NCBI RefSeq assembly: GCF_000317065.1
Contig: NC_019701.1
Span: 3,668,001 to 3,732,000 of the forward strand
DNA length: 64,000 bases
Direction: 5' to 3'
Source: Pseudanabaena sp. PCC 7367
GTDB taxonomy: Bacteria; Cyanobacteriota; Cyanobacteriia; Pseudanabaenales; Pseudanabaenaceae
How positions within the stretch are numbered: the stretch's first letter is position 1; each line of letters begins with the position of its first letter. The notes below the pieces were generated by a model, which did not search any database, was not told the DNA's origin, and was given only the letters and a program-made list of their open reading frames with translations. Below are positions 52,747 through 63,284 of the stretch, piece by piece. Made by a program: the position numbers and the translations under genes.

Positions 52747-52848
52747 CTATATTAGGTTTGAGCGATATATTGCGTGAGACCACACTAGGCTACCTGATAG
52801 CGATCGATATTTGTTTGATTAATTAAAGGAGCTGTATCTAGGTTAGAG

Positions 52849-53115
52849 TTACTCGGTTGAGATGATTGCCAATATTGACTGCGCAGGCTTTTCCAGAGTT
52901 GATAGCGGCTGCCGGCTGCCGATCGTGATGACCGCCGGCACATTCTGCTGATTTAGATTGTGCAAGATCCGGGAGGCAATATGGCGATCGCTCAGATCAA
53001 AACAATCCACCAGCCCATAGATTTCATTGTTGTAGGTAATGCCTTCACGCAATACACCATTGCGCCAAAACTTGAAGTGGGAAACACTATGAGATGGAAT
53101 TAAATGATTATTCAT
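52849..53115 (-). CDS. Small hypothetical protein, 88 residues
   Basis: An 88-residue soluble protein (MNNHLIPSHSVSHFKFWRNG, then YGLVDCFDLSDRHIASRILHNLNQQNVPAVITIG). It is alpha/beta, with a stretch (RHIASRILHNLNQQ) that may be amphipathic. No domain is recognised. It lies between aguB and the phosphatase gene, separated from the latter by 154 bp on the same strand. Function unknown. Confidence 0.6.
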   Translation of the reverse strand: MNNHLIPSHSVSHFKFWRNGVLREGITYNNEIYGLVDCFDLSDRHIASRILHNLNQQNVPAVITIGSRQPLSTLEKPAQSILAIISTE

Positions 53116-53268
53116 GAGCTTTTGCTCTCATCCAGTTAGCAACACATATAAATTGGTTCTTGCTAACATTTTAACTACGAAAGCATCGGCATGTTTGTGA
53201 ATAAATATATGGATTTTAGTGATCTCAATCACGGCAAATGCTTTATGCCTGGAATCAGTCAACTAGTC

Positions 53269-54006
53269 TTAGCGACGACTACTAGTTTTGCGCCTAAATG
53301 TTGGTAGTTTGATTGGCACCGTTAGGGTATCCAGGGGCAACGATCGCCCATTGCGATGGTAGACATTATATTGATGTACCACCTGGGTATCGAGGTTGAG
53401 GGCACTGAGCCAACCGCTCTTAGGATGATATGCACCAGTGTCGATGCCAAGCCAGCCAGGTCCCTGGGCAATCTGCCCCGGATGTACACCAGGGAACACA
53501 AAGGTAATTGTATGACCAGTAATAATGGTCTTATCACTAAAATATCGGTTGGGACTGCAATGGAAAGGCTCACGAATCCAACAAAATTCTAAGGAAGTTT
53601 GATCCTCGATCGTCAGGTTAGGATCAACCCCGGCATGGACTAACCAATAGGTGTCCAAGTCCATATATAGCGGCAACTGGCGCATCCATTGCAGGTGCTT
53701 GGTCAGCAGATCCGCATCGCCGTAACTTTCTAATGTCGCTGCACCGCCATTGGCTAACCATCCCTGCCACAACATCGAGGTCTCTGGAGCATCAAATGCC
53801 TCAATGCACATCTGCTCGTGATTACCCCTAATGCAGGCGTGGTTATTATTAATTACCCATTCAACTACCTCTGAGCTTTTTGAGCCACGATCGATTAGAT
53901 CGCCAAGGAAGTATAACGTATCGTCAGCATTCAGGTCGCACTCCTCTAGCAGTTGCATCAACCCATCGTACTGACCGTGAACATCCCCTATAACGTATCG
54001 GCTCAA
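53269..54006 (-). CDS. PPP-type metallophosphatase
   Basis: A 245-residue Ser/Thr protein phosphatase-like metallophosphoesterase. Metal-ligand motifs are in order: RYVIGDVHGQYDGL, FLGDLIDRGSKSSEV and CIRGNHEQM, followed by HAGVDPNL and TGHTITF. This is the PPP signature with two metal centres. The substrate (phosphoprotein or bis-nucleoside tetraphosphate) is uncertain; ApaH-like activity is an alternative. The C-terminus is basic (FRRKTSSRR). It starts at ATG 54006. Confidence 0.88.
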   Translation of the reverse strand: MSRYVIGDVHGQYDGLMQLLEECDLNADDTLYFLGDLIDRGSKSSEVVEWVINNNHACIRGNHEQMCIEAFDAPETSMLWQGWLANGGAATLESYGDADLLTKHLQWMRQLPLYMDLDTYWLVHAGVDPNLTIEDQTSLEFCWIREPFHCSPNRYFSDKTIITGHTITFVFPGVHPGQIAQGPGWLGIDTGAYHPKSGWLSALNLDTQVVHQYNVYHRNGRSLPLDTLTVPIKLPTFRRKTSSRR

Positions 54007-54451
54007 GATCTACTTCCCCAGACTCAAATGTCTACTATACCAGCAATGCTTTTATTCGTGTTATTAATGTGGCGTTAAGCCAATCAAATCAACGTATTAA
54101 ACGTATCAATTAGCTGGCATGTCAGTCTCACACATTAGCACATCAGTAAATCAGTAAATGACTAGGAAATTAGAGCTACTACTAACTACCATTGATGTTA
54201 ATTGACATTGCATTTACATTTTTGCTTCTGATGCTACCATCCCCAGGTTAGTAACCAAAGATTAGTAACCAATATCTTTATTGTAGTCGTAATATAACTA
54301 GCTGCCCTATCTAGACCGGACGAAAGCGCCTGTATTGTAAGCTAGATGCCATAAATATACATGAGCCTTTCGGCTTATTGTGCCATGTTGCTAAGCTACC
54401 CATAACCACCTTTTGGCTTGAATTGCTAGGTAGTCAGGTAGTCAATTTAAG
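54007..54451. promoter_or_regulatory. Gene-free region with palindrome and two hairpins
   Basis: About 445 bp between the phosphatase gene and sphS, both on the minus strand. Noted elements are a palindrome GGTTAGTAACC (54246-54256) with a near copy ATTAGTAACC 15 bp away (54261-54270); a hairpin ATCTAG/CTAGAT (54309-54314 with 54342-54347) enclosing a smaller GGACG-AAAG-CGCC hairpin; and a 7-bp stem-loop ATGAGCC-TTTC-GGCTTAT (54361-54378). None is followed by a clear T-run in either direction, so no terminator is called. They may be a structured RNA or operator sites. Confidence 0.35.
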
Positions 54452-55855
54452 TCAATTTAAACTGTTCTGAGTCAGGACATTACTGGCATGATGTAGCGGT
54501 AGCCTCACCTCAATACAAGCCCCCCCAGTGTCTGGATCGTTGCTAACGGTGATTTTACCGTGGTGGGTTTGGACAATCTGACGGGCGATCGCCAAGCCCA
54601 AACCACTCCCGCCTTTTTCATTCATGTGACGTGCGCGCGATTGATCGACTCGATAGAAGCGATCGAATACATGGGGCAGAGACTCGGCCGGAAACCCAGG
54701 CCCCGAATCAATCACTTGAATCAATACCTGTTGGTCTGTTTCCACTAGCTCTACCACCACCAAAATAATTTGCAGCGCCGGGCTATATTTAATCGCGTTG
54801 TCCAGCAGGTTGAGGAACAGGCGAAAAATCCGCGATTGATCCGCTTCAAGCTCTATTTGCTCTATGCCCTGATATTCCAATCGAACTCGTTGCTTTTGAG
54901 CCAGTGGCTCCAGACTACTCCAGGCTGATTTGATCAGTTGCACCAGATCGATGGTTTGAATATTTAATTTCAGCGGCATACCAATGTCAGTCTGACCCAG
55001 ATCTAGCAAATCTTGCACTAAATTACTTAAACGCAATATTTCATCGAGCAATCGATCGATCCAAATCCTCAAGTCTGGCTCGATTCTGGCCTGGAGTGTT
55101 TCTGCTACCAATCTGATTGAAGTGAGTGGCGTTTTTAGTTCATGTGCCACATCCGAAGCCCAGCGATCGCGCTGTTGAATTAGGGTAACTTTTTCGGTGC
55201 AATCTTGGATAAAAATGCCAATATGCCCGTCGGCCAAGGGAAAACTATAACCCTGGAGCGGAATATCCTGCCGCTGATGGGGGTTAAGTGGATCTGGCTC
55301 AACCCAATGAAACACCCACTCGGCATTATGATTCTGGCGATCGTCACGGGTTTTTTGAATTAGTTGATCCAACTCATAGGAGCGCACCAGTTGCAACAGG
55401 AAACGGCGATTGGTGGCAGATTCCAGACAATTAGGAATACCCAACAAACCACAGGCCGGATGATTGCAAAATACCAGGCGGTTCTCTTCATCAACCTGGA
55501 TATAGCCCAGCGGCACTTGGTTAATTATTTGCTGCCAGTTATTTTGCTGTGCCTGCAAATGGCTGGTTTTGCGATCGACAGGCGGTGCTACTTGCTCATT
55601 ATTATTAATTTGATCCAGTTGCCAGGCCAGGGTAAGAGTTGCCAAGGGGGAAAGGGGTTGTTCACTCAGGCCATTTAGATCGCCAAAATCGGCACTAGAA
55701 CTGTGGCGATCGCTAAACAACCTGGCAATCGATCGCCAACCCTTCCTACTATTTTTTAATCTATTATTACTATGAAGCCTTCTAGCCCAGACCCGCAGGG
55801 CAATTACCCATACCAGACATGAGCCAAAGCCCAATCCAAACCATACCAGTGCCAC
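54452..55855 (-). CDS. sphS: Sensor histidine kinase, SphS/PhoR-like
   Basis: A 467-residue membrane histidine kinase. One N-terminal membrane segment (LVWFGLGFGSCLVWVIALRV) is followed by a linker and a PAS-like domain (QVPLGYIQVDEENRLVFCNHPACGLLG). The dimerisation box is SDVAHELKTPLTSIRLVAETL with the phosphorylated His. The ATPase domain has NAIKYSPALQ, DSGPGFP, FDRFYRVD and GSGLGLAIARQIV. The architecture and the neighbouring SphR-like regulator suggest the phosphate-sensing kinase SphS. It is separated from the regulator by the insertion sequence at 56012-57004, which also lies between it and any upstream promoter of the operon. Confidence 0.82.
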   Translation of the reverse strand: MALVWFGLGFGSCLVWVIALRVWARRLHSNNRLKNSRKGWRSIARLFSDRHSSSADFGDLNGLSEQPLSPLATLTLAWQLDQINNNEQVAPPVDRKTSHLQAQQNNWQQIINQVPLGYIQVDEENRLVFCNHPACGLLGIPNCLESATNRRFLLQLVRSYELDQLIQKTRDDRQNHNAEWVFHWVEPDPLNPHQRQDIPLQGYSFPLADGHIGIFIQDCTEKVTLIQQRDRWASDVAHELKTPLTSIRLVAETLQARIEPDLRIWIDRLLDEILRLSNLVQDLLDLGQTDIGMPLKLNIQTIDLVQLIKSAWSSLEPLAQKQRVRLEYQGIEQIELEADQSRIFRLFLNLLDNAIKYSPALQIILVVVELVETDQQVLIQVIDSGPGFPAESLPHVFDRFYRVDQSRARHMNEKGGSGLGLAIARQIVQTHHGKITVSNDPDTGGACIEVRLPLHHASNVLTQNSLN

Positions 55856-56007
55856 GGCTTAGTCCCCTGTAGATTTCTGGTTGATTCTCGCGCTCTAAAG
55901 CTCTAAACTGCTACAGCCTCTGATCTAGCGCTTAAAAGCTAAGTGGTGATGATTATGGCCAAACCTGTTGAATTCATTATGCCAGGGCGATCACACCAAC
56001 GTAACCA

Positions 56008-56011
56008 ACGT
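56008..56011. repeat. Target-site duplication, left copy
   Basis: ACGT flanks the left end of the insertion sequence; the right copy is at 57005-57008. Removing the element and one copy restores a run of CCAACGT-type repeats (CCAACGTAACCAACGT then GTAACCAACGTAAC), which supports this boundary. Confidence 0.6.
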
Positions 56012-57004
56012 CAGTTCGACGAGTTTAAAACATAGCAGGAGGTAGAGCAGGCAAGCCTTTATGCTGCAAATCTATAGAAGGCTTTTTAGGTAAATAAGTA
56101 TAAGCCGTCAAGCCAGCAAAGAGATTAACCAAGAAATTCCAGACGCTGCGGTGCCTGGAATGCTCGATTTGAGAAATATTTTTTAACTGGTCATTGACAG
56201 TTTCAATTAAGGAGCGCTTGCGCAAGAGAATTTTGTCGATTAATTTGACCAATTTCTGTTTCATGTTTTTCTTGTAGCGAGTAATTAGTTGCAGACCTTG
56301 CTCAAAGAGCTTTTCAAACAAGGGTTGAGAGATATAGCCTCGGTCACCAAATAACTTGCCAATTAGGTCTTTGGCCAAGTCTGGCACTGGTTTACGGTCA
56401 TCAACATTACCCGCAGTAAGCTTAAAGGCAAGTAGTTCACCTCTCTCGTTGATAATTAAATGCAATTTAAAGCCATAGTGCCAACTCATAGAATTCTTGC
56501 CCCAGCCCACTAATCCCTCAAACACACGATGGCTCTTGGAACGGCAGGGATGACATACCTCAATAGGTGTTGAATCAATGAAGCTAATCCCGGTTATTTC
56601 ACCTTGGCGAGTGTGTAAAAAACAGCACAGCAACATCAATGTCCAGGGCATCAATTCAACGAAACGGTTATAGCTAACTAAGTTGGGAAACGCTTTGTGC
56701 CAGTGAGGGACAACACACAGTGTGTAGAAATCCTTAAAGGTACGAAATCCTGAACCGTGGAAGGCAATAACTATGGTCATTACTTCACTCAAACTCATAC
56801 GTGAGCGACTGCGTTTCTCGCGTAGGATTGACGGTAGTTGAGGATATTGCTGACAATGACGTTCAAATTGCTGGCAAAAGTCGTCTACATCACAAAAAAT
56901 CTGCGTTACATCTAGGTGAGATACAATTTTAGCCATAGCTGAGATTTGAGTTCTTCAATAACAGTCTCAGCCTTTCTTGTCTCTTTTTCTACTCCGTCGA
57001 ACTC
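56012..57004 (-). mobile_element. IS982-family insertion sequence, 993 bp
   Basis: A complete element of 993 bp, with one transposase gene. The ends are imperfect inverted repeats: CAGTTCGACG at the left (56012-56021) and its near complement CGTCGAACTC at the right (56995-57004), 9 of 10 positions matching. It is flanked by ACGT on both sides. The family is called from the transposase. It is more AT-rich than the surroundings and I saw no HIP1 octamer within it, which fits a recent arrival. It lies exactly between the sphR and sphS genes. Confidence 0.85.
56025..56936 (-). CDS. IS982-family transposase
   Basis: A 303-residue DDE transposase. The Asp/Asp/Glu residues appear in FIDSTPIEV, FGDRGYISQPLFEKL and RSLIETVNDQLK. 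The N-terminal DVDDFCQQFERHCQQYPQLP and MSLSEVMTIVIAFHGSGFRTFKDFY blocks and the C-terminal SVWNFLVNLFAGLTAYTYLP are of IS982 type. It shows no frameshift or stop, so the element may be active. It is read in the same direction as sphR and sphS. Confidence 0.93.
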   Translation of the reverse strand: MAKIVSHLDVTQIFCDVDDFCQQFERHCQQYPQLPSILREKRSRSRMSLSEVMTIVIAFHGSGFRTFKDFYTLCVVPHWHKAFPNLVSYNRFVELMPWTLMLLCCFLHTRQGEITGISFIDSTPIEVCHPCRSKSHRVFEGLVGWGKNSMSWHYGFKLHLIINERGELLAFKLTAGNVDDRKPVPDLAKDLIGKLFGDRGYISQPLFEKLFEQGLQLITRYKKNMKQKLVKLIDKILLRKRSLIETVNDQLKNISQIEHSRHRSVWNFLVNLFAGLTAYTYLPKKPSIDLQHKGLPALPPAMF

Positions 57005-57184
57005 ACGTGTAACCAACGTAACTACTATGCATAGACTCGATCGGGCTCACACCTATCTAAAACTTCTAAAACTCAAGTCATTTTAATTTTAATTAATGGC
57101 TGAGCCGCAGTATATTATGCAAACCTGAGCCCCAGCTTAACTTGAAACTAACTAAATTAAGATAAGATTAGCTAAATCTAAGCC

Positions 57185-57913
57185 TTAACCCAAACGATAG
57201 CCAAAACCACGCACCGTCACCAAATATTTGGGCTCACTTGGTTCTGCTTCTAGCTTCTCACGCAACCAGCGAATATGTACATCCACGGTTTTGCTATCAC
57301 CCACAAAATCCGCACCCCACACTTTTTCCAATAACTGCTCCCGCGACCACACCCGTCGGGGATGGCTCATGAACAATTCTAGAATCCGAAACTCCTTGGG
57401 CGAGAGATTCACCTCTCCACCACGCACCATCACCCGACATTCCTGGGGATACATGGTAATATCACCAACCCTGAGCACGCTCGGTTCCTGGGCTTGATAA
57501 TTCAATCGCCGCCGCCGCATCAGTGCATTGCAACGTGCTACTAACTCGCGGATACCAAATGGCTTGCTTAAGTAATCATCGGCACCGACTTCCAGGCCAA
57601 CAATCCGATCGCCTTCTGTACCCTTGGCGCTAACCATCAGCACTGGAAGATTGCTACCATCTTTGCGAATAATCCGGCATAGATCCAAGCCACTGACATA
57701 GGGCAGCATCACATCCAGCACAATTAGATCGATATGCTCATTTCGCTGGGTCATTCCCAGGGCACTGTAGCCATCTTCGGCGATCAAAACTTCGTAGCCT
57801 TCGTCTTTGAGCGCTAGGGCGATCGTTTCGCGGATGATCGCTTCGTCTTCAACTACTAGGACAGCACCTAATGATGTTCCAGGCTGTGTTTTACTTAATT
57901 CAGGAGACAACAT
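57185..57913 (-). CDS. sphR: Phosphate response regulator, SphR-like
   Basis: A 242-residue OmpR/PhoB-type response regulator. The receiver has Glu-Asp in VLVVEDEAIIRETI, phospho-acceptor Asp in LIVLDVMLPYVSGLDLC, Ser/Ala in MVSAKG and Lys in YLSKPFGIREL. The winged helix carries VNLSPKEFRILELFMSHPRRVWSREQL, TVDVHIRWLREKLE and YLVTVRGFGYRLG, close to cyanobacterial SphR. It would activate the Pho regulon under phosphate limitation. The start is the ATG at 57913. The kinase gene follows on the same strand beyond the insertion sequence. Confidence 0.85.
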   Translation of the reverse strand: MLSPELSKTQPGTSLGAVLVVEDEAIIRETIALALKDEGYEVLIAEDGYSALGMTQRNEHIDLIVLDVMLPYVSGLDLCRIIRKDGSNLPVLMVSAKGTEGDRIVGLEVGADDYLSKPFGIRELVARCNALMRRRRLNYQAQEPSVLRVGDITMYPQECRVMVRGGEVNLSPKEFRILELFMSHPRRVWSREQLLEKVWGADFVGDSKTVDVHIRWLREKLEAEPSEPKYLVTVRGFGYRLG

Positions 57914-58282
57914 ATTTGTTGTAAAAATATGGCGGGTGGATTTAATTTATTTACGTTTGCTGAGCCACGCTAATTTTAACACTGTAGGTTGCTGAGTAAA
58001 GTTGTATTTAGGTTTAAAGGTATAGGTTTATACAGAAATCATGAGATTTGGTGATCTTGCATCTGTCGAGACAGGTTTTGGCAAATATTCATCATCAAAA
58101 TGCTTAAAACCACTGCTCATATTATTGTGCTCTGACGATCTGACGATCGTTGTTCTTGGTTCTTAAGGAGCTGATTGAAAATTGAAAGGATCTCAGGCAA
58201 TTAACCATGAGATCCCCAAATTAATAATTAATATTGAGTAATCGCCCTATCAATGGCGATCGCACTGTCGAAAGCGATCAAT
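57914..58282. other. Intergenic region between acnB and sphR
   Basis: About 370 bp. Its right part holds the acnB terminator candidate. The remaining part (57920-58180) is the upstream region of sphR, AT-rich, with TCTGACGATCTGACGATCG as a small direct repeat near 58131-58149. I saw no Pho-box-like repeats that I would call, and no gene. Confidence 0.4.
58188..58215 (-). terminator. Terminator candidate for acnB
   Basis: A perfect 8-bp stem GGATCTCA / TGAGATCC with a 12-nt loop. On the minus strand it is followed by TTTCAATTTTC, a weak T-run. It lies 68 bp beyond the acnB stop. Confidence 0.6.
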
Positions 58283-60898
58283 CTACTTACCAGCAGCCGT
58301 GGGCATACCCAACAGATCCTCGATCTTGGGCATATCCTCCAGCGGGATTACTCGCCCTTCATCCTCAAACCCAGCGATCTGGTCGAAGTTCAAATAGCGG
58401 TAGAGATCGCCCGCAAACGGGTTGATCTTGTTGGCCACGATCTCCATATATTCAGCCACGGTGGGAATGCGTCCCAACAGCGCACAGACCGCCGACAACT
58501 CCGCCGATCCCAGATAGACTCTGGCTCCCTTGCCCATGCGATTGTTGAAGTTGCGGGTCGAGGTGGACATCACCGTTGCCCCATCGGCCACCCGCGCCTG
58601 ATTACCCATACACAAGCTGCAACCAGGCACCTCAGTTCTGGCTCCAGCCGCCGCAAACGCACTATAAACCCCCTCTTCCTTAAGTTGATATTCATCCATC
58701 CTGGTCGGTGGGCAAATCCACAATCGCACCTCAGCCGGGGGCTCATTCTCCATCACCTTAGCCGCGGCGCGATAATGGCCAATATTGGTCATACAGGAAC
58801 CAATAAACACCTCATCAATGCGATCGTTCTCGACCTCCGAGAGCAACTTCACATTGTCGGGATCATTGGGAGCAGCCACGATCGGTTCTTTGATTTCATT
58901 CAAATCAATCTCAATCACTTCTGCATATTCGGCATCAGCATCAGCCTCCATCAAGACAGGATTGGCTAACCATTCCTCCATTTTGGCCACCCGCCGCATG
59001 ATCGTTTTGGCATCCTGATAGCCCCGCGCCACCATATTTTTCAGCAGTGCTACATTGGATTGCAAATACTCCGCGATCGTTTCTTGGCTCAGCTTGATCG
59101 TGCAGCCGGCACAGGATCGCTCTGCCGTGGCATCGGTTAGCTCAAAGGCTTGTTCCACCTTGAGATCGGGCAATCCTTCGATCTCCATAATCCGGCCGGA
59201 AAACACATTCTTTTTATTTTGCTTCTCGACCGTGAGCAAACCTTTCTGGATCGCCACATAGGGGATCGCATTGACAATATCCCGCAGCGTGACACCGGGT
59301 TGCAATTCACCCTTGAACTTAACCAGAACTGACTCTGGCATATTCAATGGCATCACCCCCAGGGCGGCGGCAAACGCCACCAGGCCGGAACCTGCCGGGA
59401 ACGAAATCCCCAACGGGAAACGGGTATGGGAATCGCCACCGGTACCCACTGTATCCGGCAATAACATCCGATTCAGCCAGGAATGGATAATTCCATCACC
59501 AGGGCGTAAGGCCACCCCAGCACGGGTCGAAAAGAAGTCAGGCAGATCGCGGTGGGTTTTTACATCGGTTGGCTTGGGATAGGCGGCAGTATGGCAAAAA
59601 CTTTGCATCACCAGATCGGCACTGAAGCCCAAACAGGCTAATTCCTGGAGTTCATCGCGGGTCATCGGGCCAGTGGTATCCTGCGATCCCACCGTGGTCA
59701 TGATTGGCTCACAGGCAGTACCAGGACGCACCCCGGCCACCCCACAGGCCTGTCCCACCATTTTTTGTGCCAACGTGTAACCCTTGCCCGTATCCGTTGG
59801 GGCGATCGGGCGAGTGAAGACATCACTAACCGGTAGATCGAGCGCGAGCCTGGTTTTGTCGGTGAGGCTACGGCCAATAATCAAAGGAATCCGGCCACCA
59901 GCACGCACCTCATCGGCGATCGTCTCTGGGGTGAGGGTGAAGCTGGCCAACTCTGCACCGGATTCGGCATCGGTGATTTTGCCAGCATGGGGATGAATTT
60001 TGATCATCATGCCCGTTTCCAGCTTGCTAACATCGCACTGGATCGGCAAAGCACCAGCATCTTCGGCAGTGTTAAAGAAAATTGGCGCGATCGCACCGCC
60101 AATAATTACGCCACCAGCGCGCTTATTGGGAATAAAGGGAATATCGTGGCCAATGTGCCAGAGAAGCGAATTGATCGCCGATTTACGGGATGAACCAGTA
60201 CCGACCACATCACCCACAAACGCCACAGTGTGGCCAGCGGCGCGCAGTTCAGCAATTTTGTCGATCGCACCAGGATCAAGGCTCTCCAGCATACTCAAGG
60301 CATGAAGCGGAATATCTGGCCGGGAGAAGGCCTGTGCGGCAGGAGAAAGATCGTCGGTGTTAATCTCGCCATCCACCTTGTAAACCGCAACGGTAATTTC
60401 CTCCGCCAGGGCTGGTTTGTTGGTAAACCATTCCGCCGCTGCCCAAGAGTCAATTACCTGCTTGGCATATTGATTGTCAGCAGCTAATTCTTGCACCTGA
60501 TTAAAGGCATCAAATACCAGCAAGGTTTTACTCAACGCCTTAGCAGCCTCAACACCCAGAGCAGGATGGGAAAGTAAATCTACCAGAGTCTGCACATTAT
60601 ATCCACCTACCATCGTGCCCAATAGCTCTACGGCCAGAACGGGACTGATTAAGGGTGAGCTAATTTCCCCCTTGGCGATCGCGGTTAAAAAGCCAGCTTT
60701 GACATAGGCCGCCTGATCAACTCCCGGCGGAATGCGATCGCGCAACAAATGCATTAAAAAATCTGCTTCCGACTCAGGTGGATTTTTCAACAACTCACAG
60801 ATTGCCCCAGCCTGAGCAGCAGTGACAGGAAGCGCCGGGATCCCAAGTTTTGCCCGTTGGGCAGCCTCCTCGCGGTAGGCGGATAACACGTCAGACAT
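58283..60898 (-). CDS. acnB: Bifunctional aconitate hydratase 2 / 2-methylisocitrate dehydratase
   Basis: An 871-residue AcnB-type aconitase, which interconverts citrate and isocitrate through a 4Fe-4S cluster. The N-terminal HEAT-like domain ([18 protein letters not shown]) is specific to AcnB. The cluster Cys residues appear in SCAGCTIKL-type context, [15 protein letters not shown] and [14 protein letters not shown]. Other blocks are [15 protein letters not shown] and [21 protein letters not shown]. The length matches other AcnB proteins. It supplies 2-oxoglutarate, the ammonium acceptor whose level PII senses, and the glnB gene lies 338 bp away, transcribed divergently. Confidence 0.96.
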   Translation of the reverse strand: MSDVLSAYREEAAQRAKLGIPALPVTAAQAGAICELLKNPPESEADFLMHLLRDRIPPGVDQAAYVKAGFLTAIAKGEISSPLISPVLAVELLGTMVGGYNVQTLVDLLSHPALGVEAAKALSKTLLVFDAFNQVQELAADNQYAKQVIDSWAAAEWFTNKPALAEEITVAVYKVDGEINTDDLSPAAQAFSRPDIPLHALSMLESLDPGAIDKIAELRAAGHTVAFVGDVVGTGSSRKSAINSLLWHIGHDIPFIPNKRAGGVIIGGAIAPIFFNTAEDAGALPIQCDVSKLETGMMIKIHPHAGKITDAESGAELASFTLTPETIADEVRAGGRIPLIIGRSLTDKTRLALDLPVSDVFTRPIAPTDTGKGYTLAQKMVGQACGVAGVRPGTACEPIMTTVGSQDTTGPMTRDELQELACLGFSADLVMQSFCHTAAYPKPTDVKTHRDLPDFFSTRAGVALRPGDGIIHSWLNRMLLPDTVGTGGDSHTRFPLGISFPAGSGLVAFAAALGVMPLNMPESVLVKFKGELQPGVTLRDIVNAIPYVAIQKGLLTVEKQNKKNVFSGRIMEIEGLPDLKVEQAFELTDATAERSCAGCTIKLSQETIAEYLQSNVALLKNMVARGYQDAKTIMRRVAKMEEWLANPVLMEADADAEYAEVIEIDLNEIKEPIVAAPNDPDNVKLLSEVENDRIDEVFIGSCMTNIGHYRAAAKVMENEPPAEVRLWICPPTRMDEYQLKEEGVYSAFAAAGARTEVPGCSLCMGNQARVADGATVMSTSTRNFNNRMGKGARVYLGSAELSAVCALLGRIPTVAEYMEIVANKINPFAGDLYRYLNFDQIAGFEDEGRVIPLEDMPKIEDLLGMPTAAGK

Positions 60899-61575
<677 letters not shown>

Positions 61576-62062
61576 ATAGCCTTTTGCGGGATAAAAACAC
61601 TCTGAATACTTGATTTTGTCGGTATTTAGAGCTTGATTCTCACATGTGCATAAACAGGTTATTGATATCGCATTGTCCAAAGAAACCAAATATTTAATTG
61701 CTCTTCGGTTCTTGTAACTAGAAGAGTTTTTTATGCTGAATATGATGGAGTGTTGACTTAGCTAAGCGTCTTTTGTGCATTTAGAAGGCGATCGCCTACA
61801 AAGCAGTAATAGTCAACGTCGATCGCCAGCAAAAGTTGAGGCTTGGCCATATCTACAAAAAACAAGTGGCCTAAAAGTCACAACAACTAGCTAAATTTTA
61901 TGCCTGAGATAAATACAAGGATTTCAAAACAAGTTCACATTTATACTCTACTGTTAAAGTAACTATTAAATATGATGGATGCCTGTCCTAATCAAGGCTA
62001 GGCGGATTTAGCCGTGTCATGAATGCTTTAAAAATCATCACTTAAGCACAGGAGCATATAGA
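61576..62062. other. Intergenic region between glnB and the repeat protein
   Basis: About 490 bp. The terminator at 61701-61733 ends glnB. The rest is AT-rich with one HIP1-like site near 61790. It presumably contains the promoter of the gene at 62063, with AAGCACAGGAGC as a likely ribosome-binding region. No gene was seen. Confidence 0.4.
61701..61733 (+). terminator. Terminator after glnB
   Basis: A 6-bp stem CTCTTC / GAAGAG with a 14-nt loop, followed by TTTTTT. It lies 126 bp beyond the glnB stop, so the transcript has a long 3' tail. Confidence 0.8.
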
Positions 62063-63070
62063 GTGAATAAGTTTTTTGATGTAGTCAAACCATTAAATTT
62101 GGTGGCTACAACTCTGATCGCCTCATCATTAAGTATAAGTATGGGAAGCATTGGCGCAATTCAAGCCCAGGAAACCCAGGATTCGCTCTCCACTGAGCCA
62201 GCACCTCAACCGCAAGTGACTCAACCTGAGCCAGATCCAGTAGTTCCACCTGACGATCGCCCCGTCATTCGGGTAGAAAGTTCGCGCGGGACTTGGCCAA
62301 CTAATGAGGCTCCCTACGATCGCTACATGCGTTTGGGCTATGCGGCGGTTCAGCGCGAAGATCACGATACGGCGGTGCTCTATTTTCGGGCAGCATTATA
62401 TGAGCGGGCACAAGACAAAGCCGCCACGATCGCCTATTGGAATTCAAAAGACATTATCAATAACGACAATTCATCGCCCCGCACGATCGAACAGGAGTCA
62501 ACCTACGATCGCTACATGCGGATTGGATATGATGCCACCGAGGATGAGAACTATCAAACTGCACTGATTAATTTCAGAAAGGCACTGGATCAAAAACCCG
62601 ATGATTACTATGCCACCCAGGCAATTCGTAATATTACTACCTATATTCAGCGCGGTGAGCAAAGAGCAGTTCCGGCTGCCGAAGAACCACTGGATTTTTA
62701 TGCATTAGAACCACCCTACAATCGCTATATGCGTTTGGGTTATGCTGCTGCGCAACGGAGCGAGAATCGCCAAGCAACCAGATATTTTCGCCTGGCACTG
62801 GCGGAACGGCCAAATGATCGCTATGCCACGATCGCCTATTGGAATTCCAAGAATGCAATTCTGGATACCGAAGAAATCACTAGCAGCGATCCGAATACCT
62901 CTCGCTACGATCGCTACATGGAAGCTGGTTACGATGCCACGGCCAACGGTAGATATAACGTTGCTTTGGAAAATTTCCAGCAGGCATTGCAGCAAAAGCC
63001 CAATGATTTTTATGCGACCCAGGCAGTACGTAATGTCAGTACCTATATCCAGCTAGGTAGCAGCCGCTAA
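62063..63070 (+). CDS. Secreted TPR-like protein with four YDRYM repeats
   Basis: A 335-residue exported protein. The GTG start gives a signal peptide (LVATTLIASSLSISMGSIGAIQAQE). A Pro/Glu-rich linker (about 40-75) follows. The rest is four repeats of about 50-60 residues, each starting (Y/N)-x-RYM and forming TPR-like helix pairs. Repeats 1 and 3 share RYMRLGYAAxQR and AYWNSK; repeats 2 and 4 share GYDAT, NF, AL, QKP and the YATQAxRNxxTYIQ end. The alternation A-B-A-B means a two-repeat block was duplicated. It probably mediates protein contacts in the periplasm or outside. Confidence 0.8.
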   Translation: MNKFFDVVKPLNLVATTLIASSLSISMGSIGAIQAQETQDSLSTEPAPQPQVTQPEPDPVVPPDDRPVIRVESSRGTWPTNEAPYDRYMRLGYAAVQREDHDTAVLYFRAALYERAQDKAATIAYWNSKDIINNDNSSPRTIEQESTYDRYMRIGYDATEDENYQTALINFRKALDQKPDDYYATQAIRNITTYIQRGEQRAVPAAEEPLDFYALEPPYNRYMRLGYAAAQRSENRQATRYFRLALAERPNDRYATIAYWNSKNAILDTEEITSSDPNTSRYDRYMEAGYDATANGRYNVALENFQQALQQKPNDFYATQAVRNVSTYIQLGSSR

Positions 63071-63284
63071 GAATAACTAATTCGATTGAAGTTTGATAGA
63101 TACTTGTGTTCCTCTCTCTCTCGCCCCAGCAATTGACTTTAAAAGCGAAATTTAAACCCACCTACGACTAAGCCTTAACAAAAATATGTCCATGCAATGC
63201 CTATCTTCCCGTTAATTCGTTAGGGGAGGCATTATGATTATGATCTAACAATTTTTTCTTAGTTCTGCTCTATTTGTAACGGCA

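Noticed and set aside
54300-54380. Glutamine riboswitch (glnA motif), because of CGGACGAAAG
   Set aside because: The rest of the motif is missing and neither flanking gene relates to glutamine; only hairpins can be claimed.
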